Positions 43,241 through 52,573 of a DNA stretch of 64,000 nt are shown in pieces. Location: contig CAVORW010000003.1 in NCBI GenBank assembly GCA_963698715.1, positions 620,001 through 684,000 on the forward strand, given 5' to 3'. Each line of letters opens with the position of its first letter. The stretch's first letter is position 1. The notes under the pieces were generated by a model. The model made no database searches and was not told the origin of the DNA. It was given only the letters and a program-made list of their open reading frames with translations. The stretch comes from CAWHJB01 sp963698715 (GTDB lineage Bacteria; Chloroflexota; Anaerolineae; Anaerolineales; UBA4823). Made by a program: the position numbers and the translations under genes.

Positions 43241-44078
43241 ATGCCGGAACTGCCGGAAGTTGAGACATTTGTGCGAATTCTGGGAGATGGTGCACCGGAC
43301 AGCCCATCCATCCTGGGCCGACAGAATTCTTAAGGCTAATCTATTATGGCCGCGCACCCTGGCAGCACCTGAACCGGGCAATTTCCAACGCCAGATTGTG
43401 GGCCAGCGGATTGAACGCATTGGGCGGCGCGGGAAGTTCTTGCGGTTGTATTTGAACCAGGCTGAACTGCTGATTCATCTTCGAATGAGTGGCGACTTGC
43501 TGGTAGAGCCGTCCGAGGCTCCCCTGGCACCTCACCACCGCCTGGTCCTTGATTTTGATGATGGTCGGCGGTTAGCATTCAACGACACCCGAAAATTTGG
43601 ACGGGTTTGGCTGACTGATGAACCGGAAACGGTGCTGGGTGATCTGGGCCCCGAGCCTCTCGATCCAGTTTTCACCTGGCAGGAATTCCACCAGGCTTTG
43701 CAGAGCCGCCGTCGCCAGTTGAAACCGCTCCTGCTGGACCAGCATTTTTTGGCTGGCCTGGGTAATATCTATGCCGATGAAGCCCTGCACCGCGCAAAGT
43801 TGCATCCGCTGCAGTTATCGAACCAGATCAGTGAAACCCAAAGCAAGGAGTTGTTTGAGAGTATTCGGGTTGTGCTGCAAGAAGGCATTCGCCGGAACGG
43901 AACTTCGATTGATTGGGTCTACCGGGGTGGAGAGTTTCAGGATTATTTGCAGGCCTATGGGCAGACTGGAAATCCCTGCTCAGTGTGCGGCACTGCGATT
44001 GAGCGCCTGATTGTGGGACAACGCAGCACACACATCTGCCCGGGCTGCCAGCCTGCCCCATATTCCCTGTTAAATTGA
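43241..44078 (+). pseudogene. mutM: fpg/mutM, formamidopyrimidine-DNA glycosylase, frameshifted near the N-terminus
   Basis: The correct start is ATG 43241 (AGGAG 6 nt before it) and gives MPELPEVETFVRILGDGAPD. Its N-terminal Pro is the catalytic nucleophile of the family. After about 28 codons (ILGRQ) the frame ends in TAA; the rest of the enzyme follows in the +1 frame (ILKANLLWPRTLAAPE...), including LIHLRMSGDL, the helix-two-turn-helix, and the zinc finger CSVCG...CPGC. Removing one A at 43325-43326 rejoins a standard protein of about 278 residues. Either a sequencing error or a recent mutation; without the first 28 residues the enzyme would be inactive. It excises oxidised purines. Confidence 0.88.
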
Positions 44079-44264
44079 GATGGCCAAGTATCTACCTGGA
44101 ATGAGTCATGCAACCATTAGTCCAGACCCCTCAATTAACGCATTGAATGTCTGGAGCCAGCTTTCAGAGCGGTATCGTTGGTGGGGCCTGCTGTGCGAAG
44201 GTTGCCCTATTTCCAAGTGGCTTTTTATTCAGCCACAATTAGAATATGCTGATGAGGGTTAAAC

Positions 44265-44960
44265 ATGGATGATCTGATGACTTTACTCCTGATCGCGTTC
44301 ATCTCTCTTGGGATTGGGATCGCGTTTGGCGGCCTGTTTGCGAATGCGCTGATCGCCCGCCGGAGAGAAGAGGATTCCAATCCCAGCGAGGCCTCCGGGC
44401 TGGTGGAAACTGCCCGGGTATATCGCGATCCAGAGCATGGGACCACTGTCCTGGAATTGGAAGGAAAGAAGTATCACAGTCCAAAAGACCTGGATGCTGG
44501 TGGGCAGGCATTCCTGGAACAGCAGTTAACTAACCTGCTGGCCTGGGTCAAGCCGGTTGAGCCTCCTAAAGTCGGAGCTGCAGATTCGCCCGGCAGAACT
44601 GAAAAAACGCCAGCTAAATCGGAGCCTGCAGCTGTTCAGCCATCGATCGAGCAGGGCCAGAAACAGACTTACAATCCATTAAATGTTTTTGCACGCTCGC
44701 TAAGATCTGATGTGGCTAAGCCGAGTGCACCGGCAGCCAGTATAGCTGCCCAAATCGACGAAATACTGCAGCAAAAACTGTCTGGGCTGCCGGACGAGAA
44801 GCGTGCAATTCGATTGATGGAACTGCCAGGAAAAGGAATGGTGGTCATGGTTGGGCTCGACCATTACGATGGGGTCGAGGCTGTTCCAGACCCAGAAGTG
44901 CGGGCGCTCATTCGGGAATGTGTGGCTGAATGGGAACAGCGTCCGGGTGGCCAGGATTGA
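44265..44960 (+). CDS. Membrane-anchored hypothetical protein
   Basis: A 231-residue protein with one N-terminal hydrophobic helix (about 5-28) and a soluble remainder. The middle (100-150) is low-complexity, rich in Pro, Ala and Lys. The C-terminal part (158-231) has a conserved look, with SIAAQIDEILQQKLSGLPDE and GMVVMVGLDHYDGVEAVPDP. A short module at 50-70 (ARVYRDPEHGTTVLELEGKK) precedes the linker. I do not recognise the family; similar single-helix proteins occur in Anaerolineae. It ends 32 bp from the converging adenosine deaminase gene. Confidence 0.6.
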   Translation: MDDLMTLLLIAFISLGIGIAFGGLFANALIARRREEDSNPSEASGLVETARVYRDPEHGTTVLELEGKKYHSPKDLDAGGQAFLEQQLTNLLAWVKPVEPPKVGAADSPGRTEKTPAKSEPAAVQPSIEQGQKQTYNPLNVFARSLRSDVAKPSAPAASIAAQIDEILQQKLSGLPDEKRAIRLMELPGKGMVVMVGLDHYDGVEAVPDPEVRALIRECVAEWEQRPGGQD

Positions 44961-44992
44961 CGAACGCGAGAAGGGTTTAGCCGGGCAGGAAC

Positions 44993-46024
44993 TCAGAACT
45001 CGAGCGATGCAATCAGGCGGGATTTTTCGTCTTCAGGAAGGAAAGCGGCCTTCGCAGCTGCAAGCACCCGGGTCTTCAAGTCCGCATTGGTGATATTCAA
45101 GTCTTCACAGGCTAATCTGTATTCATCGCTCAGTGTGATCTGAGAAATGCTTGGGTCATCAGTATTGATGGTTGCATTCAGCCCCAGGGAGAGCATGCGC
45201 GGCAGAGGGTGGAGAGATAATGCCGGTATGACGCCAGATTGGTAATTGCTGGTCAGGCAGACTTCGAAAACGGTCTGTCGCTCGCGGGCCAGAACAGTGA
45301 CCGAAGGATCTTCGAGCACGCGCACACCGTGCCCGATTCGTTCGGCACCCAGCTGGGTGATCGCTTCCAAGACGTTGCGAGCTGGGCCCCATTCTCCGGC
45401 ATGGATCGTGATGCGCAGGCCAGCCTGCCGTGCTTCTTTAAACACACCTGTGAAAGGCAGCCCGGAAAAGTCGGCCTCATTCCCTGCCAGATCTAAACCA
45501 ACAATCCCTTTCCCCAGCCTCTCGGCAGCCAGCCGTGCGACTTGTTCGGCAATTTCAGGACCTTCGTGCCGGTTGACGCTGGCAATCAGGCTGGTTTTTA
45601 CCCCATAAGTTTCGGAGGCCTGGCGGGCACCTTCGATCACCCAGTCCATCACTTCTCCCAGGGGAAAACCCTCTGCTCGACCCAAAGCGATTGGGGTAAA
45701 ACGCAGCTCAAGATAGCGGACATTGTCCGCCGCTGCGTCAGCAATAGCTTCCTGAGTTACCCTCTCGATGACTCCGGGTGAACGGTAGAAAAGCCGCAAG
45801 GTCTGAAACTTCGAAAGAAAATTCTCGAACGTAAAGGCTTCATCTTCCCCAATCTGGACCAGTTCCCGCAGCTGGTTGGTGTTTGGCAATCCTAATCCAT
45901 GAGCCCGTCCAACTTCCAAGAGTGTTCGCAACCGGAGGGATCCCTCTAAGTGCCGGTGCAGCTCAACCTTTGGCAGATTTTGGTAAAAAGCCATGGGCCG
46001 CTGTATTTTGGAATGTTTTCTCAA
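44993..46024 (-). CDS. add: Adenosine deaminase
   Basis: A 343-residue metal-dependent deaminase converting adenosine to inosine. The first zinc pair is in KVELHRHLEGSL, the substrate strand is DLAGNE, the third zinc His is in ITIHAGEWG with the catalytic Glu nearby, then IGHGVRV, and the last metal ligand Asp in INTDDPSIS. TTG 46024 is taken as the start because AGGA lies just before it in the end of the upstream kinase gene and TTG overlaps that gene's TGA stop. ATG 45994 is possible but lacks a ribosome-binding site. Purine salvage; coupling to the kinase gene is positional only. Confidence 0.88.
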   Translation of the reverse strand: MRKHSKIQRPMAFYQNLPKVELHRHLEGSLRLRTLLEVGRAHGLGLPNTNQLRELVQIGEDEAFTFENFLSKFQTLRLFYRSPGVIERVTQEAIADAAADNVRYLELRFTPIALGRAEGFPLGEVMDWVIEGARQASETYGVKTSLIASVNRHEGPEIAEQVARLAAERLGKGIVGLDLAGNEADFSGLPFTGVFKEARQAGLRITIHAGEWGPARNVLEAITQLGAERIGHGVRVLEDPSVTVLARERQTVFEVCLTSNYQSGVIPALSLHPLPRMLSLGLNATINTDDPSISQITLSDEYRLACEDLNITNADLKTRVLAAAKAAFLPEDEKSRLIASLEF

Positions 46025-47844
46025 TTTTCCTGCCCTTGTTTCTGTGAGGTTTGGTAAGGCAATGAAAAGAAGAAGGTACTGCCAGTTTCAATATCACTCT
46101 GGACCCATACCTGTCCCTTGTGGGCCTCGATGATACGCTTCACGATTGCTAACCCAAGCCCAAGCCCGCTTTGAAACCGTGAGAAAGAGCCATCGACCTG
46201 GTAAAATCGCTCGAAGATACGTTCAAGCTCTCGGGCTGGGATGCCTGGCCCCATATTAGAGACTGAGAAGATGGCTTTGTCGACATCCGCCTCTAAGCGT
46301 ACCACAATTTTACTGGCTTTTTGACCGTATTTCAGCGCATTACCTAACAAATTGTCAAGGACTTGATTAATACGGTCTGGATCGGCCCACACTCTGGGAA
46401 AGACGGGCGGCGCTTCCAGAATTAGCTGGTTGCCTCGCTCCCGGGCTAGATGTTCAATCACCTGCAATGCATTGGCAACCAATTCGGCCAGATCTACTTC
46501 TGCCGGCCGCAGCCAGTCAGGATCAGTTGTTTCAAGAGTGGCGATATCTCCCACCAGGCGGACCAGGGAATTGGTACGCGACTGAATGATTTTCAGGCTG
46601 TCTTTCTGGCGATCGTTTAGGCTGCCCAATTGCTCGTCGAGTAGGAGCTCGATATAAGATCGCAAGAAGGTGAGCGGCGTGCGCAGCTCATGAGAAACAT
46701 TTTGGATGATTTCGCTGCGAACGCGCTCCAACTCCTGCAAAGTCAGGTAGCGATCGCGCAGATCGATTAACATTTCGGTGTTTTGGACCGCGACTGCCAG
46801 ATAATCGGCGATGGACTGCAGCAGGTGCAGATCGTGAGTGGAGAAGGCGCCTGGCTGGTAGCTCTGGCTTGAGGCCATACCTTTCAGTGCTCCATGGTAA
46901 TGAAGTGGGCAGGCGATCAGTGAGCGGATTTGCTCTTGATCGCCAAAGTAAATACCCTGAAAAGGAAGCTCTTCCTTCAGAATGTCTCTGATTAACACCT
47001 GCTCGCCGGTGCGGAGCACATACCCCGAAAGGCCGGTCTCGATCGGCCCGCGGGCAGGGGGGTAGTGGGTATCATTTTCGATCAGATAAGTGACCGAAGA
47101 AGTTGGGGATGAACTATCCTGCAGCGAGATATAGAATGCGTCACTGGGCAGCAGGTTTTTAACAACCTGATGGGAAGCAGTGAATAATTGTTCGATATCC
47201 AAATTTTGGGTGATGGTTCGTCCAAGCGCCATCAGGCTGTTCAGCTCTTTTTTTTGGCGACGTTCGCGCCCATATAAGCGCGCATTCTCGATCGCAATCG
47301 ATGCCTGGATACCTGCGATTACCAGTAAACTTTCATCGTAGCTTGTGAAGGCATTGGGAATCCGACTTTCGGCTGCAAGTGTGCCAATGACCTGACCGTT
47401 GATGAGCAGTGGCACAATTAAGATCGATTGGATTTCGGGGTCTGCTGCCAGGTATCGTGGATCATTATGGACCATTGGCGAGTAAATCGGCTGGCCGAGC
47501 AGCGCTACCAGGCCGCGCAGTCCTTCGCCTGGGCGAAAACGGATTACTTTTTCGATCAGATCGGGAGAAATGCCATCTGATGTGGTCAGTTCCAGCCAGC
47601 CGGACTCACCCAAAAGCATGATCGAAACAGCAGACGAGTTAGTGAGCAGGCCCCTCAGGGATTTTGCGATATTCTGCAGGGCAGGTTCTATAGTTAGAGA
47701 TGGATTGGTTTCCAGGCTGAGCTGGAGGAGAACAGCTAAATCCCGAAGGCGCTGGGCCATGTCTGGCCCAGCGCCACTGGTGAGCAGGTCCAGCGCGGTG
47801 CTGGAAGGCTGGCGGTTCGTTAGATTTTCGGATTTGTTTTCCAA
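46021..47844 (-). CDS. Soluble GAF-domain sensor histidine kinase
   Basis: A 607-residue kinase with no membrane segment. Two GAF domains at about 40-190 and 205-360 are followed by a HisKA domain with His385 (NVSHELRTPLTFL), and a HATPase domain with the N box (NLLGNALKYG), GPGIP and GLGLAIV. It starts at TTG 47844 with GGGAGGA before it. GAF domains bind small ligands or sense redox and light in other proteins; the ligand here is unknown. No response regulator is adjacent. It lies 30 bp after secA and is probably co-transcribed with it and with the deaminase gene. Confidence 0.88.
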   Translation of the reverse strand: MENKSENLTNRQPSSTALDLLTSGAGPDMAQRLRDLAVLLQLSLETNPSLTIEPALQNIAKSLRGLLTNSSAVSIMLLGESGWLELTTSDGISPDLIEKVIRFRPGEGLRGLVALLGQPIYSPMVHNDPRYLAADPEIQSILIVPLLINGQVIGTLAAESRIPNAFTSYDESLLVIAGIQASIAIENARLYGRERRQKKELNSLMALGRTITQNLDIEQLFTASHQVVKNLLPSDAFYISLQDSSSPTSSVTYLIENDTHYPPARGPIETGLSGYVLRTGEQVLIRDILKEELPFQGIYFGDQEQIRSLIACPLHYHGALKGMASSQSYQPGAFSTHDLHLLQSIADYLAVAVQNTEMLIDLRDRYLTLQELERVRSEIIQNVSHELRTPLTFLRSYIELLLDEQLGSLNDRQKDSLKIIQSRTNSLVRLVGDIATLETTDPDWLRPAEVDLAELVANALQVIEHLARERGNQLILEAPPVFPRVWADPDRINQVLDNLLGNALKYGQKASKIVVRLEADVDKAIFSVSNMGPGIPARELERIFERFYQVDGSFSRFQSGLGLGLAIVKRIIEAHKGQVWVQSDIETGSTFFFSLPYQTSQKQGQEN

Positions 47845-47874
47845 CCTGGTCCTCCCCCCGGCCTATCGAGTTGG

Positions 47875-50800
47875 TTACCGTCGCCGCCTGCGCCGCTTCC
47901 TGGAGGTAGACACGTTGGCATCGGCTGTTTCGATTTCTGATTCCTCAACTTCGTCCTGGTTGTCTGCGTTAGCGGTTCCACTTTCAATTTCCAGAGCTTC
48001 TAAAACCGCTTCTGGGCCATCCGCGGCAATCGCAGTTTCATCCAGCCGATTGGCATTCATCTGGGTTGAACTGTTATCGCGTGGCCGGAAGGTGAACATG
48101 CGAGTCACGACACCTGTGCGCATATCGCTGAGTAAGTTCTGGAAAAGTTCATAGGCCCGGTTCTTGTACTGGACCAGCGGGTCGCGTTGTGCGTAGGCTT
48201 CCAAACCGATCGAAACCCGCAGCAATTCCATCTGGGTCAGATATTCCACCCATAACTCGGTGATCACACTTAATAACAGCTGTCGGTAAATAATGGTCAG
48301 CGCTCGCCGGCCAAGCTCGTCAACCAGCTCTTTCAGATCATCAGCGTTGAGGCTAGCAATGGGTTGATCAGCGATCTCCTGGAAATGCTGTTTACCAAGG
48401 ATATCCATTAAGTTTTGGCGAATGGTCTCATCAAACTCGGAGATTGAGCCGGGAGAAAGGCGGTTGAGTTCAACCACACCCCAGGCCTGGCGCATGGTTC
48501 CCAGGGCATTTTCCAGATGTTCGAGCACTTCATCCGTGATCTCTTCCGATTCACGGTTTTCGATGTTGTGGGCCGCGGCGTACACATAAGTCAGGCGAGT
48601 CGTTCGCTGCCAGACCCGGCGGTGGGTTTTGCGGTCAAAGGTGGCGCGTGCTCCCTGCGGCAAGAGCATCAGCAGGTGAATCAACACCGGCCGGTTGACC
48701 GGACCGTCTATTTTAGAGAGAGTATTGTCAATATCCCGAACGATCAATCCCTGCTCGCTCAGGTAGCGGTCTATCCGGCGGGCATAAATCGATTCGATTG
48801 CATCCAGGACCTGAGTGGCCAGTTCATTCCAGTCCTTGCCTGCCAGTTCATTGGAATCAATCTCAAGTGGCTCTTCGAGGCGGCGTTCAATGGACCCGAT
48901 CAGGCGGGTGACTGCCTGCTGATTGAGGAATTCTTCCACCAATCCACGCAATTCTGTATAGATCTCATCAGAATTTTCTCGCAAGCCGCGTTGCTGTTCA
49001 TTAGACAGGCGCAGAGGCAGGTGGATCAGACCGGATAACTCGTTGGCAAGCTCGGCAGGCTTGCGGGTGTCGGTCTCGTCTGCCATCGAGATGCCGTCGA
49101 AAAAGGTATCCAGAAGTTCTAACCGTTCTTGGACCTGAACGTCCAGCCGGTCCTGGGTCATGTCAAGTAGATTGTTTACAGTCGCCAGCAGGTGATGCTC
49201 TTCGGATTTGATGGCTCGTTCGGCGATCTTGATCAGGGCCTGGCGAGCCTGGTCTTTGCTAATGGTGGCCGGTCGTCCATTCCCTTCGGCTGGAGCCGGG
49301 CCAAAAACTTCTTCCACCAGCAAGCGCAAGGAGTAAGATGGGAAAACGAAATTGTTAATCGAAAGGGGAGGCTGGATTTGGTCCAGCCAGGCCAGCAGCT
49401 TCCAGGGGCCTTCTTCGTCGGCCAGGGATTCCGGAACCCGGCGATTGACCTCGCTGCGAAGCATATCGGTCACATCTTCACTGAGATCATACTTGGTGAA
49501 TATCCGGTCGCGCTGATCGTAGATCTTCTGGCGTTGAGTGTTGAGCACGTCGTCATACTCAAGCAAGTGTTTACGGACATCAAAATTGGCGCCTTCGACC
49601 CGGGTTTGAGATTGTTCAACGATCCGGCTGACAAGGCGGACCTCCAGTGGTAGGGCATCGTCAATTTTCAGCCGCTGCATCAGGCTGTCGGCTTGGGCCC
49701 CGCCAAACAGGCGCATCAGATCATCTTCCATGGATAGATAGAAACGGGACGATCCCGGATCCCCCTGGCGGGCGGCGCGGCCGCGCAGCTGGTTATCGAT
49801 CCGGCGGGCTTCGTGGCGCTCAGAGCCAATGACATGCAGCCCACCCAAGACGCGAACCCGCTCCATGTCGTCCATGTACTGTAAATAGTATTTGATTTCT
49901 GAGTCGTAAATCCCGTAGTCATCCGGGGAAAGCTTTTGGAGCGCCTGGCGTCGTTCCTCCATGCTCATATCGTAGGCGTCCTCATAACCAACCCGGGCAA
50001 GTACGCGGTTGACGGTGCTTATAACTTCCTCGGCCAGCTCACCGCCCAATTTGATATCGACCCCACGACCAGCCATGTTGGTGGCAATCGTCACGGCGCC
50101 AAACGCCCCGGCGCTGGCGATAATCTGGCTCTCTTCTGTGTGCTTGCGGGCATTCAAAACCTGATGGGGGATGCCGGCCTTGAGAACATCCACCAGCCGC
50201 CCCGGTTCGGCTTCCGGAATGCCAAGCAGCACCAGCAAACGTTGGACGTTGCCCGCTTCCTCCGGGTTGAAGGATAGGTTTAAGTCGCGGGCCATCTTGC
50301 GCATTTCAGAAATAGGTAAGTTCTCCACCGGCTGGTTGAGGTACTGCAGCTCTTCGATCAGGCGTCCATCTTCTTCCCGGCGATTAGCAGTGAGCCAGGC
50401 ATCTCGCATCAAGAGCACCTGGGCCAGGCGTCGGAGTGGCTCGGCTCGCAAGCGGGTGGATACCAGGTCGGATAATTCGACTGAAGTTGTACCGATCAGA
50501 AGTGGGCGTCCCAGGACATGGTAGCGCATAATCTCCTGAGCGATGGCGCGCAATTTAACCTCTACCGTCCGGTAGACGACATCTGGGTAGTCTTTTCGCT
50601 TATAAAAGACCGGTGTTTGGACAGGGTCTTCGGCGCGGGCATAGTAAGTGTATCGATAGCCCTCTTCATCCTTATCGTCGACGGTATCTAAATCGGATTC
50701 GGGCCGTAAGGCCAGGTATTCCAGATTGGTTGGGATGGCCAGGACTTCCAGCGAATAGATCTCGCTGAATTCTTCGGCTTCGGTCACGGCTGTGCCGGTC

Positions 50801-52008
50801 ATCCCCGAGAGCTTATCATACATCCGAAAATAGTTCTGGATGGTGATGGTAGCATAGGTGACCGACTCGCTCTGGACTTTGACGCCTTCCTTGGCTTCAA
50901 CGGCTTGGTGCAGCCCGTCAGACCAGCGGCGACCGGGCATTAAACGGCCGGTAAATTCGTCAATGATGACGACCTTACCCGCCTGAACCAGGTAATCCTT
51001 ATTGCGGCGGAATAGGTGTTGGGCGCGCAAGGCCTGTTCGAGATAGCCGAGCAGACGAGCTTGTTCGGGCGTTACGTCTTCCGGGCGGTCTGGATCGCGC
51101 AGAGCCATGCCCAGGATTTCTTCAACATGGGTTTCACCAATCTCGGTCAGGGTCACGGTACGATCTTTTTCTTCAATCTCATAGTCTTCAGAGCGCAGGG
51201 CTTTGACGACCTGGGCCATGCGGATATACCATTCGGCTTCATCCTGAGCAGGACCGGAGATGATCAAGGGAGTCCGGGCTTCATCGACCAGAACATTGTC
51301 CACCTCGTCGATGATGGCGTAATAATGGCCGCGCTGGACCCGGTCTTCCAGCTGCATCGTCATATTATCCCGCAGATAATCGAAACCAAATTCGCTGTTT
51401 GTGCCGTAGGTGATATCTGCCTGATAGGCTTCGTTGCGTGCAACCATGCGCAGCTGGTGTTGATCCTCGTGAGGCGACTCGCGCTCCAGATCAACCATAA
51501 ATGCTTTCTTTCCGTTTTCGGTACGGGAGGCCATTTGCAGCACCCCAACTGTCAGCCCGAGCAGCGAGTAAATGGGCGCCATCCAGCGGGCATCGCGGCG
51601 GGCCAGATAATCGTTCACGGTGACCAAATGGGTGCCTTTGCCGGTCAGGGCGTTCAAATAGAGGGGCAAGGTAGCAACCAGCGTCTTGCCTTCTCCAGTG
51701 CGCATTTCTGCAATTTTGCCCTGGTGCAGGGCGATCCCACCAATCAGCTGTACATCAAAATGCCGCAGGCCAATCGTGCGCTTGCTGGCCTCGCGAACAA
51801 CGGCAAACACCTCGACCATAATCTCATCCAGGGTTTCGCCGTCGGCCAGCCGGCTTCGGAATTCACCTGTTTTGGCAGCCAGCTCTTCCCGGCTGAGTTT
51901 TTCAAACTTGGGCTCCAGAGCGTTGATTTCATCAACGATCCCGGAGAATTTTTCTATTTCCCGTTTATTCGGGTCGCCCCCGAATAATTTAACAAATCTT
52001 TTTAACAT
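47875..52008 (-). CDS. secA: Preprotein translocase ATPase SecA, oversized form
   Basis: A 1,377-residue SecA; E. coli SecA has 901. The motor is standard: GEGKT (105-109), DEVDNVLVDEART (234-246), FTGRLMPGRRWSDGLHQA, and NMAGRGVDIKLG with QLRGRAARQGDPG. Extra segments are seen in the second nucleotide-binding domain: about 85 residues at 525-610 before GIPHQVLNARKH, and about 50 at 660-715. A third, several hundred residues, lies in the helical C-terminal region (roughly 860-1230) before the usual DPLVQYKNRAYELF end. The zinc-binding Cys tail is missing; the protein ends with an acidic linker and SRKRRRRRR. The promoter is an extended -10 (complement 52030-52035). Confidence 0.93.
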   Translation of the reverse strand: MLKRFVKLFGGDPNKREIEKFSGIVDEINALEPKFEKLSREELAAKTGEFRSRLADGETLDEIMVEVFAVVREASKRTIGLRHFDVQLIGGIALHQGKIAEMRTGEGKTLVATLPLYLNALTGKGTHLVTVNDYLARRDARWMAPIYSLLGLTVGVLQMASRTENGKKAFMVDLERESPHEDQHQLRMVARNEAYQADITYGTNSEFGFDYLRDNMTMQLEDRVQRGHYYAIIDEVDNVLVDEARTPLIISGPAQDEAEWYIRMAQVVKALRSEDYEIEEKDRTVTLTEIGETHVEEILGMALRDPDRPEDVTPEQARLLGYLEQALRAQHLFRRNKDYLVQAGKVVIIDEFTGRLMPGRRWSDGLHQAVEAKEGVKVQSESVTYATITIQNYFRMYDKLSGMTGTAVTEAEEFSEIYSLEVLAIPTNLEYLALRPESDLDTVDDKDEEGYRYTYYARAEDPVQTPVFYKRKDYPDVVYRTVEVKLRAIAQEIMRYHVLGRPLLIGTTSVELSDLVSTRLRAEPLRRLAQVLLMRDAWLTANRREEDGRLIEELQYLNQPVENLPISEMRKMARDLNLSFNPEEAGNVQRLLVLLGIPEAEPGRLVDVLKAGIPHQVLNARKHTEESQIIASAGAFGAVTIATNMAGRGVDIKLGGELAEEVISTVNRVLARVGYEDAYDMSMEERRQALQKLSPDDYGIYDSEIKYYLQYMDDMERVRVLGGLHVIGSERHEARRIDNQLRGRAARQGDPGSSRFYLSMEDDLMRLFGGAQADSLMQRLKIDDALPLEVRLVSRIVEQSQTRVEGANFDVRKHLLEYDDVLNTQRQKIYDQRDRIFTKYDLSEDVTDMLRSEVNRRVPESLADEEGPWKLLAWLDQIQPPLSINNFVFPSYSLRLLVEEVFGPAPAEGNGRPATISKDQARQALIKIAERAIKSEEHHLLATVNNLLDMTQDRLDVQVQERLELLDTFFDGISMADETDTRKPAELANELSGLIHLPLRLSNEQQRGLRENSDEIYTELRGLVEEFLNQQAVTRLIGSIERRLEEPLEIDSNELAGKDWNELATQVLDAIESIYARRIDRYLSEQGLIVRDIDNTLSKIDGPVNRPVLIHLLMLLPQGARATFDRKTHRRVWQRTTRLTYVYAAAHNIENRESEEITDEVLEHLENALGTMRQAWGVVELNRLSPGSISEFDETIRQNLMDILGKQHFQEIADQPIASLNADDLKELVDELGRRALTIIYRQLLLSVITELWVEYLTQMELLRVSIGLEAYAQRDPLVQYKNRAYELFQNLLSDMRTGVVTRMFTFRPRDNSSTQMNANRLDETAIAADGPEAVLEALEIESGTANADNQDEVEESEIETADANVSTSRKRRRRRR

Positions 52009-52029
52009 ATCTTATATCCTCAATGGGCG

Positions 52030-52038
52030 ATTATAGCA
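52030..52038 (-). promoter_or_regulatory. Extended -10 promoter of secA
   Basis: On the minus strand TGCTATAAT ends 21 nt before the secA ATG. No good -35 is present; the TG extension probably compensates. GAGGAT serves as ribosome-binding site. Confidence 0.55.
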
Positions 52039-52573
52039 TAGCCATATTAGAATTATATAAAGGGAAATCTTGTGACGAGGTCCACAATGGGGGGTGTGTG
52101 AGAGACCAGCACAGTGATTCCTCAAGAACGGTCATGGACCTGGTCCACCCGGAAGAATGAAAATCTGACTTATTTCCAAGACAGCCGGGGTAATGTATCG
52201 TTTGAATTAACCTTTTTCGCCATCTTTTTCCGCTTCGGTTGAGTGTATGAGCTCCTAATCTTAAAAGACGTGATTTTTTAAGCTTATCAGGGTGGGCCCA
52301 TGCTATAATCTGGCTAAGCCCGGGTCAAGCCGTCCCGGCATTTTTTTGCACTGCGGCCGATGGTATGTATACACAGAGACCGCCCAAAGTTTTGGGTCGA
52401 ATAGAACCAAAGAGGTACTTTTAGAGGATTGCTTTTATCTGCCCCTTTGTGATAATCTTCATATGGTGCAACCTCCCGATCCTTTCTGGTTAGCCCTGCA
52501 CGGCTTTATTTGACTGCGGAATATTCCAGGTAGAGACAGGGGTCCATCTGGTCCTCCCGTCTGATAAACACTC
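52039..52573. other. Intergenic region upstream of secA and dnaE with a possible structured leader RNA
   Basis: Over 500 bases without a gene between two divergent essential genes. A plus-strand extended -10 TGCTATAAT lies at 52301-52309. The predicted transcript from about 52316 to the dnaE ATG is about 258 nt and contains several possible pairings: AAGCCGT with ACGGCTT, GGCTAA with TTAGCC (mutually exclusive), and CCCAAA with TTTGGG. This could be a dnaE leader or a small RNA gene; I could not match it to 6S, SRP, tmRNA or RNase P. Confidence 0.35.
52301..52309 (+). promoter_or_regulatory. Extended -10 promoter upstream of dnaE
   Basis: TGCTATAAT on the plus strand, 265 nt before the dnaE start. 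No clear -35. Confidence 0.5.

Noticed and set aside
44080..44262. A 60-codon frame between fpg and the hypothetical membrane protein
   Set aside because: No ribosome-binding site and no family resemblance.
51016..51987. A 323-codon plus-strand open frame inside secA
   Set aside because: Shadow of the secA N-terminal region, which carries the conserved Walker A and DEAD motifs on the other strand.
52310..52520. 6S, SRP, tmRNA or RNase P RNA upstream of dnaE
   Set aside because: None of the hallmark motifs could be found, and the best helices are mutually exclusive; kept only as an unassigned leader.
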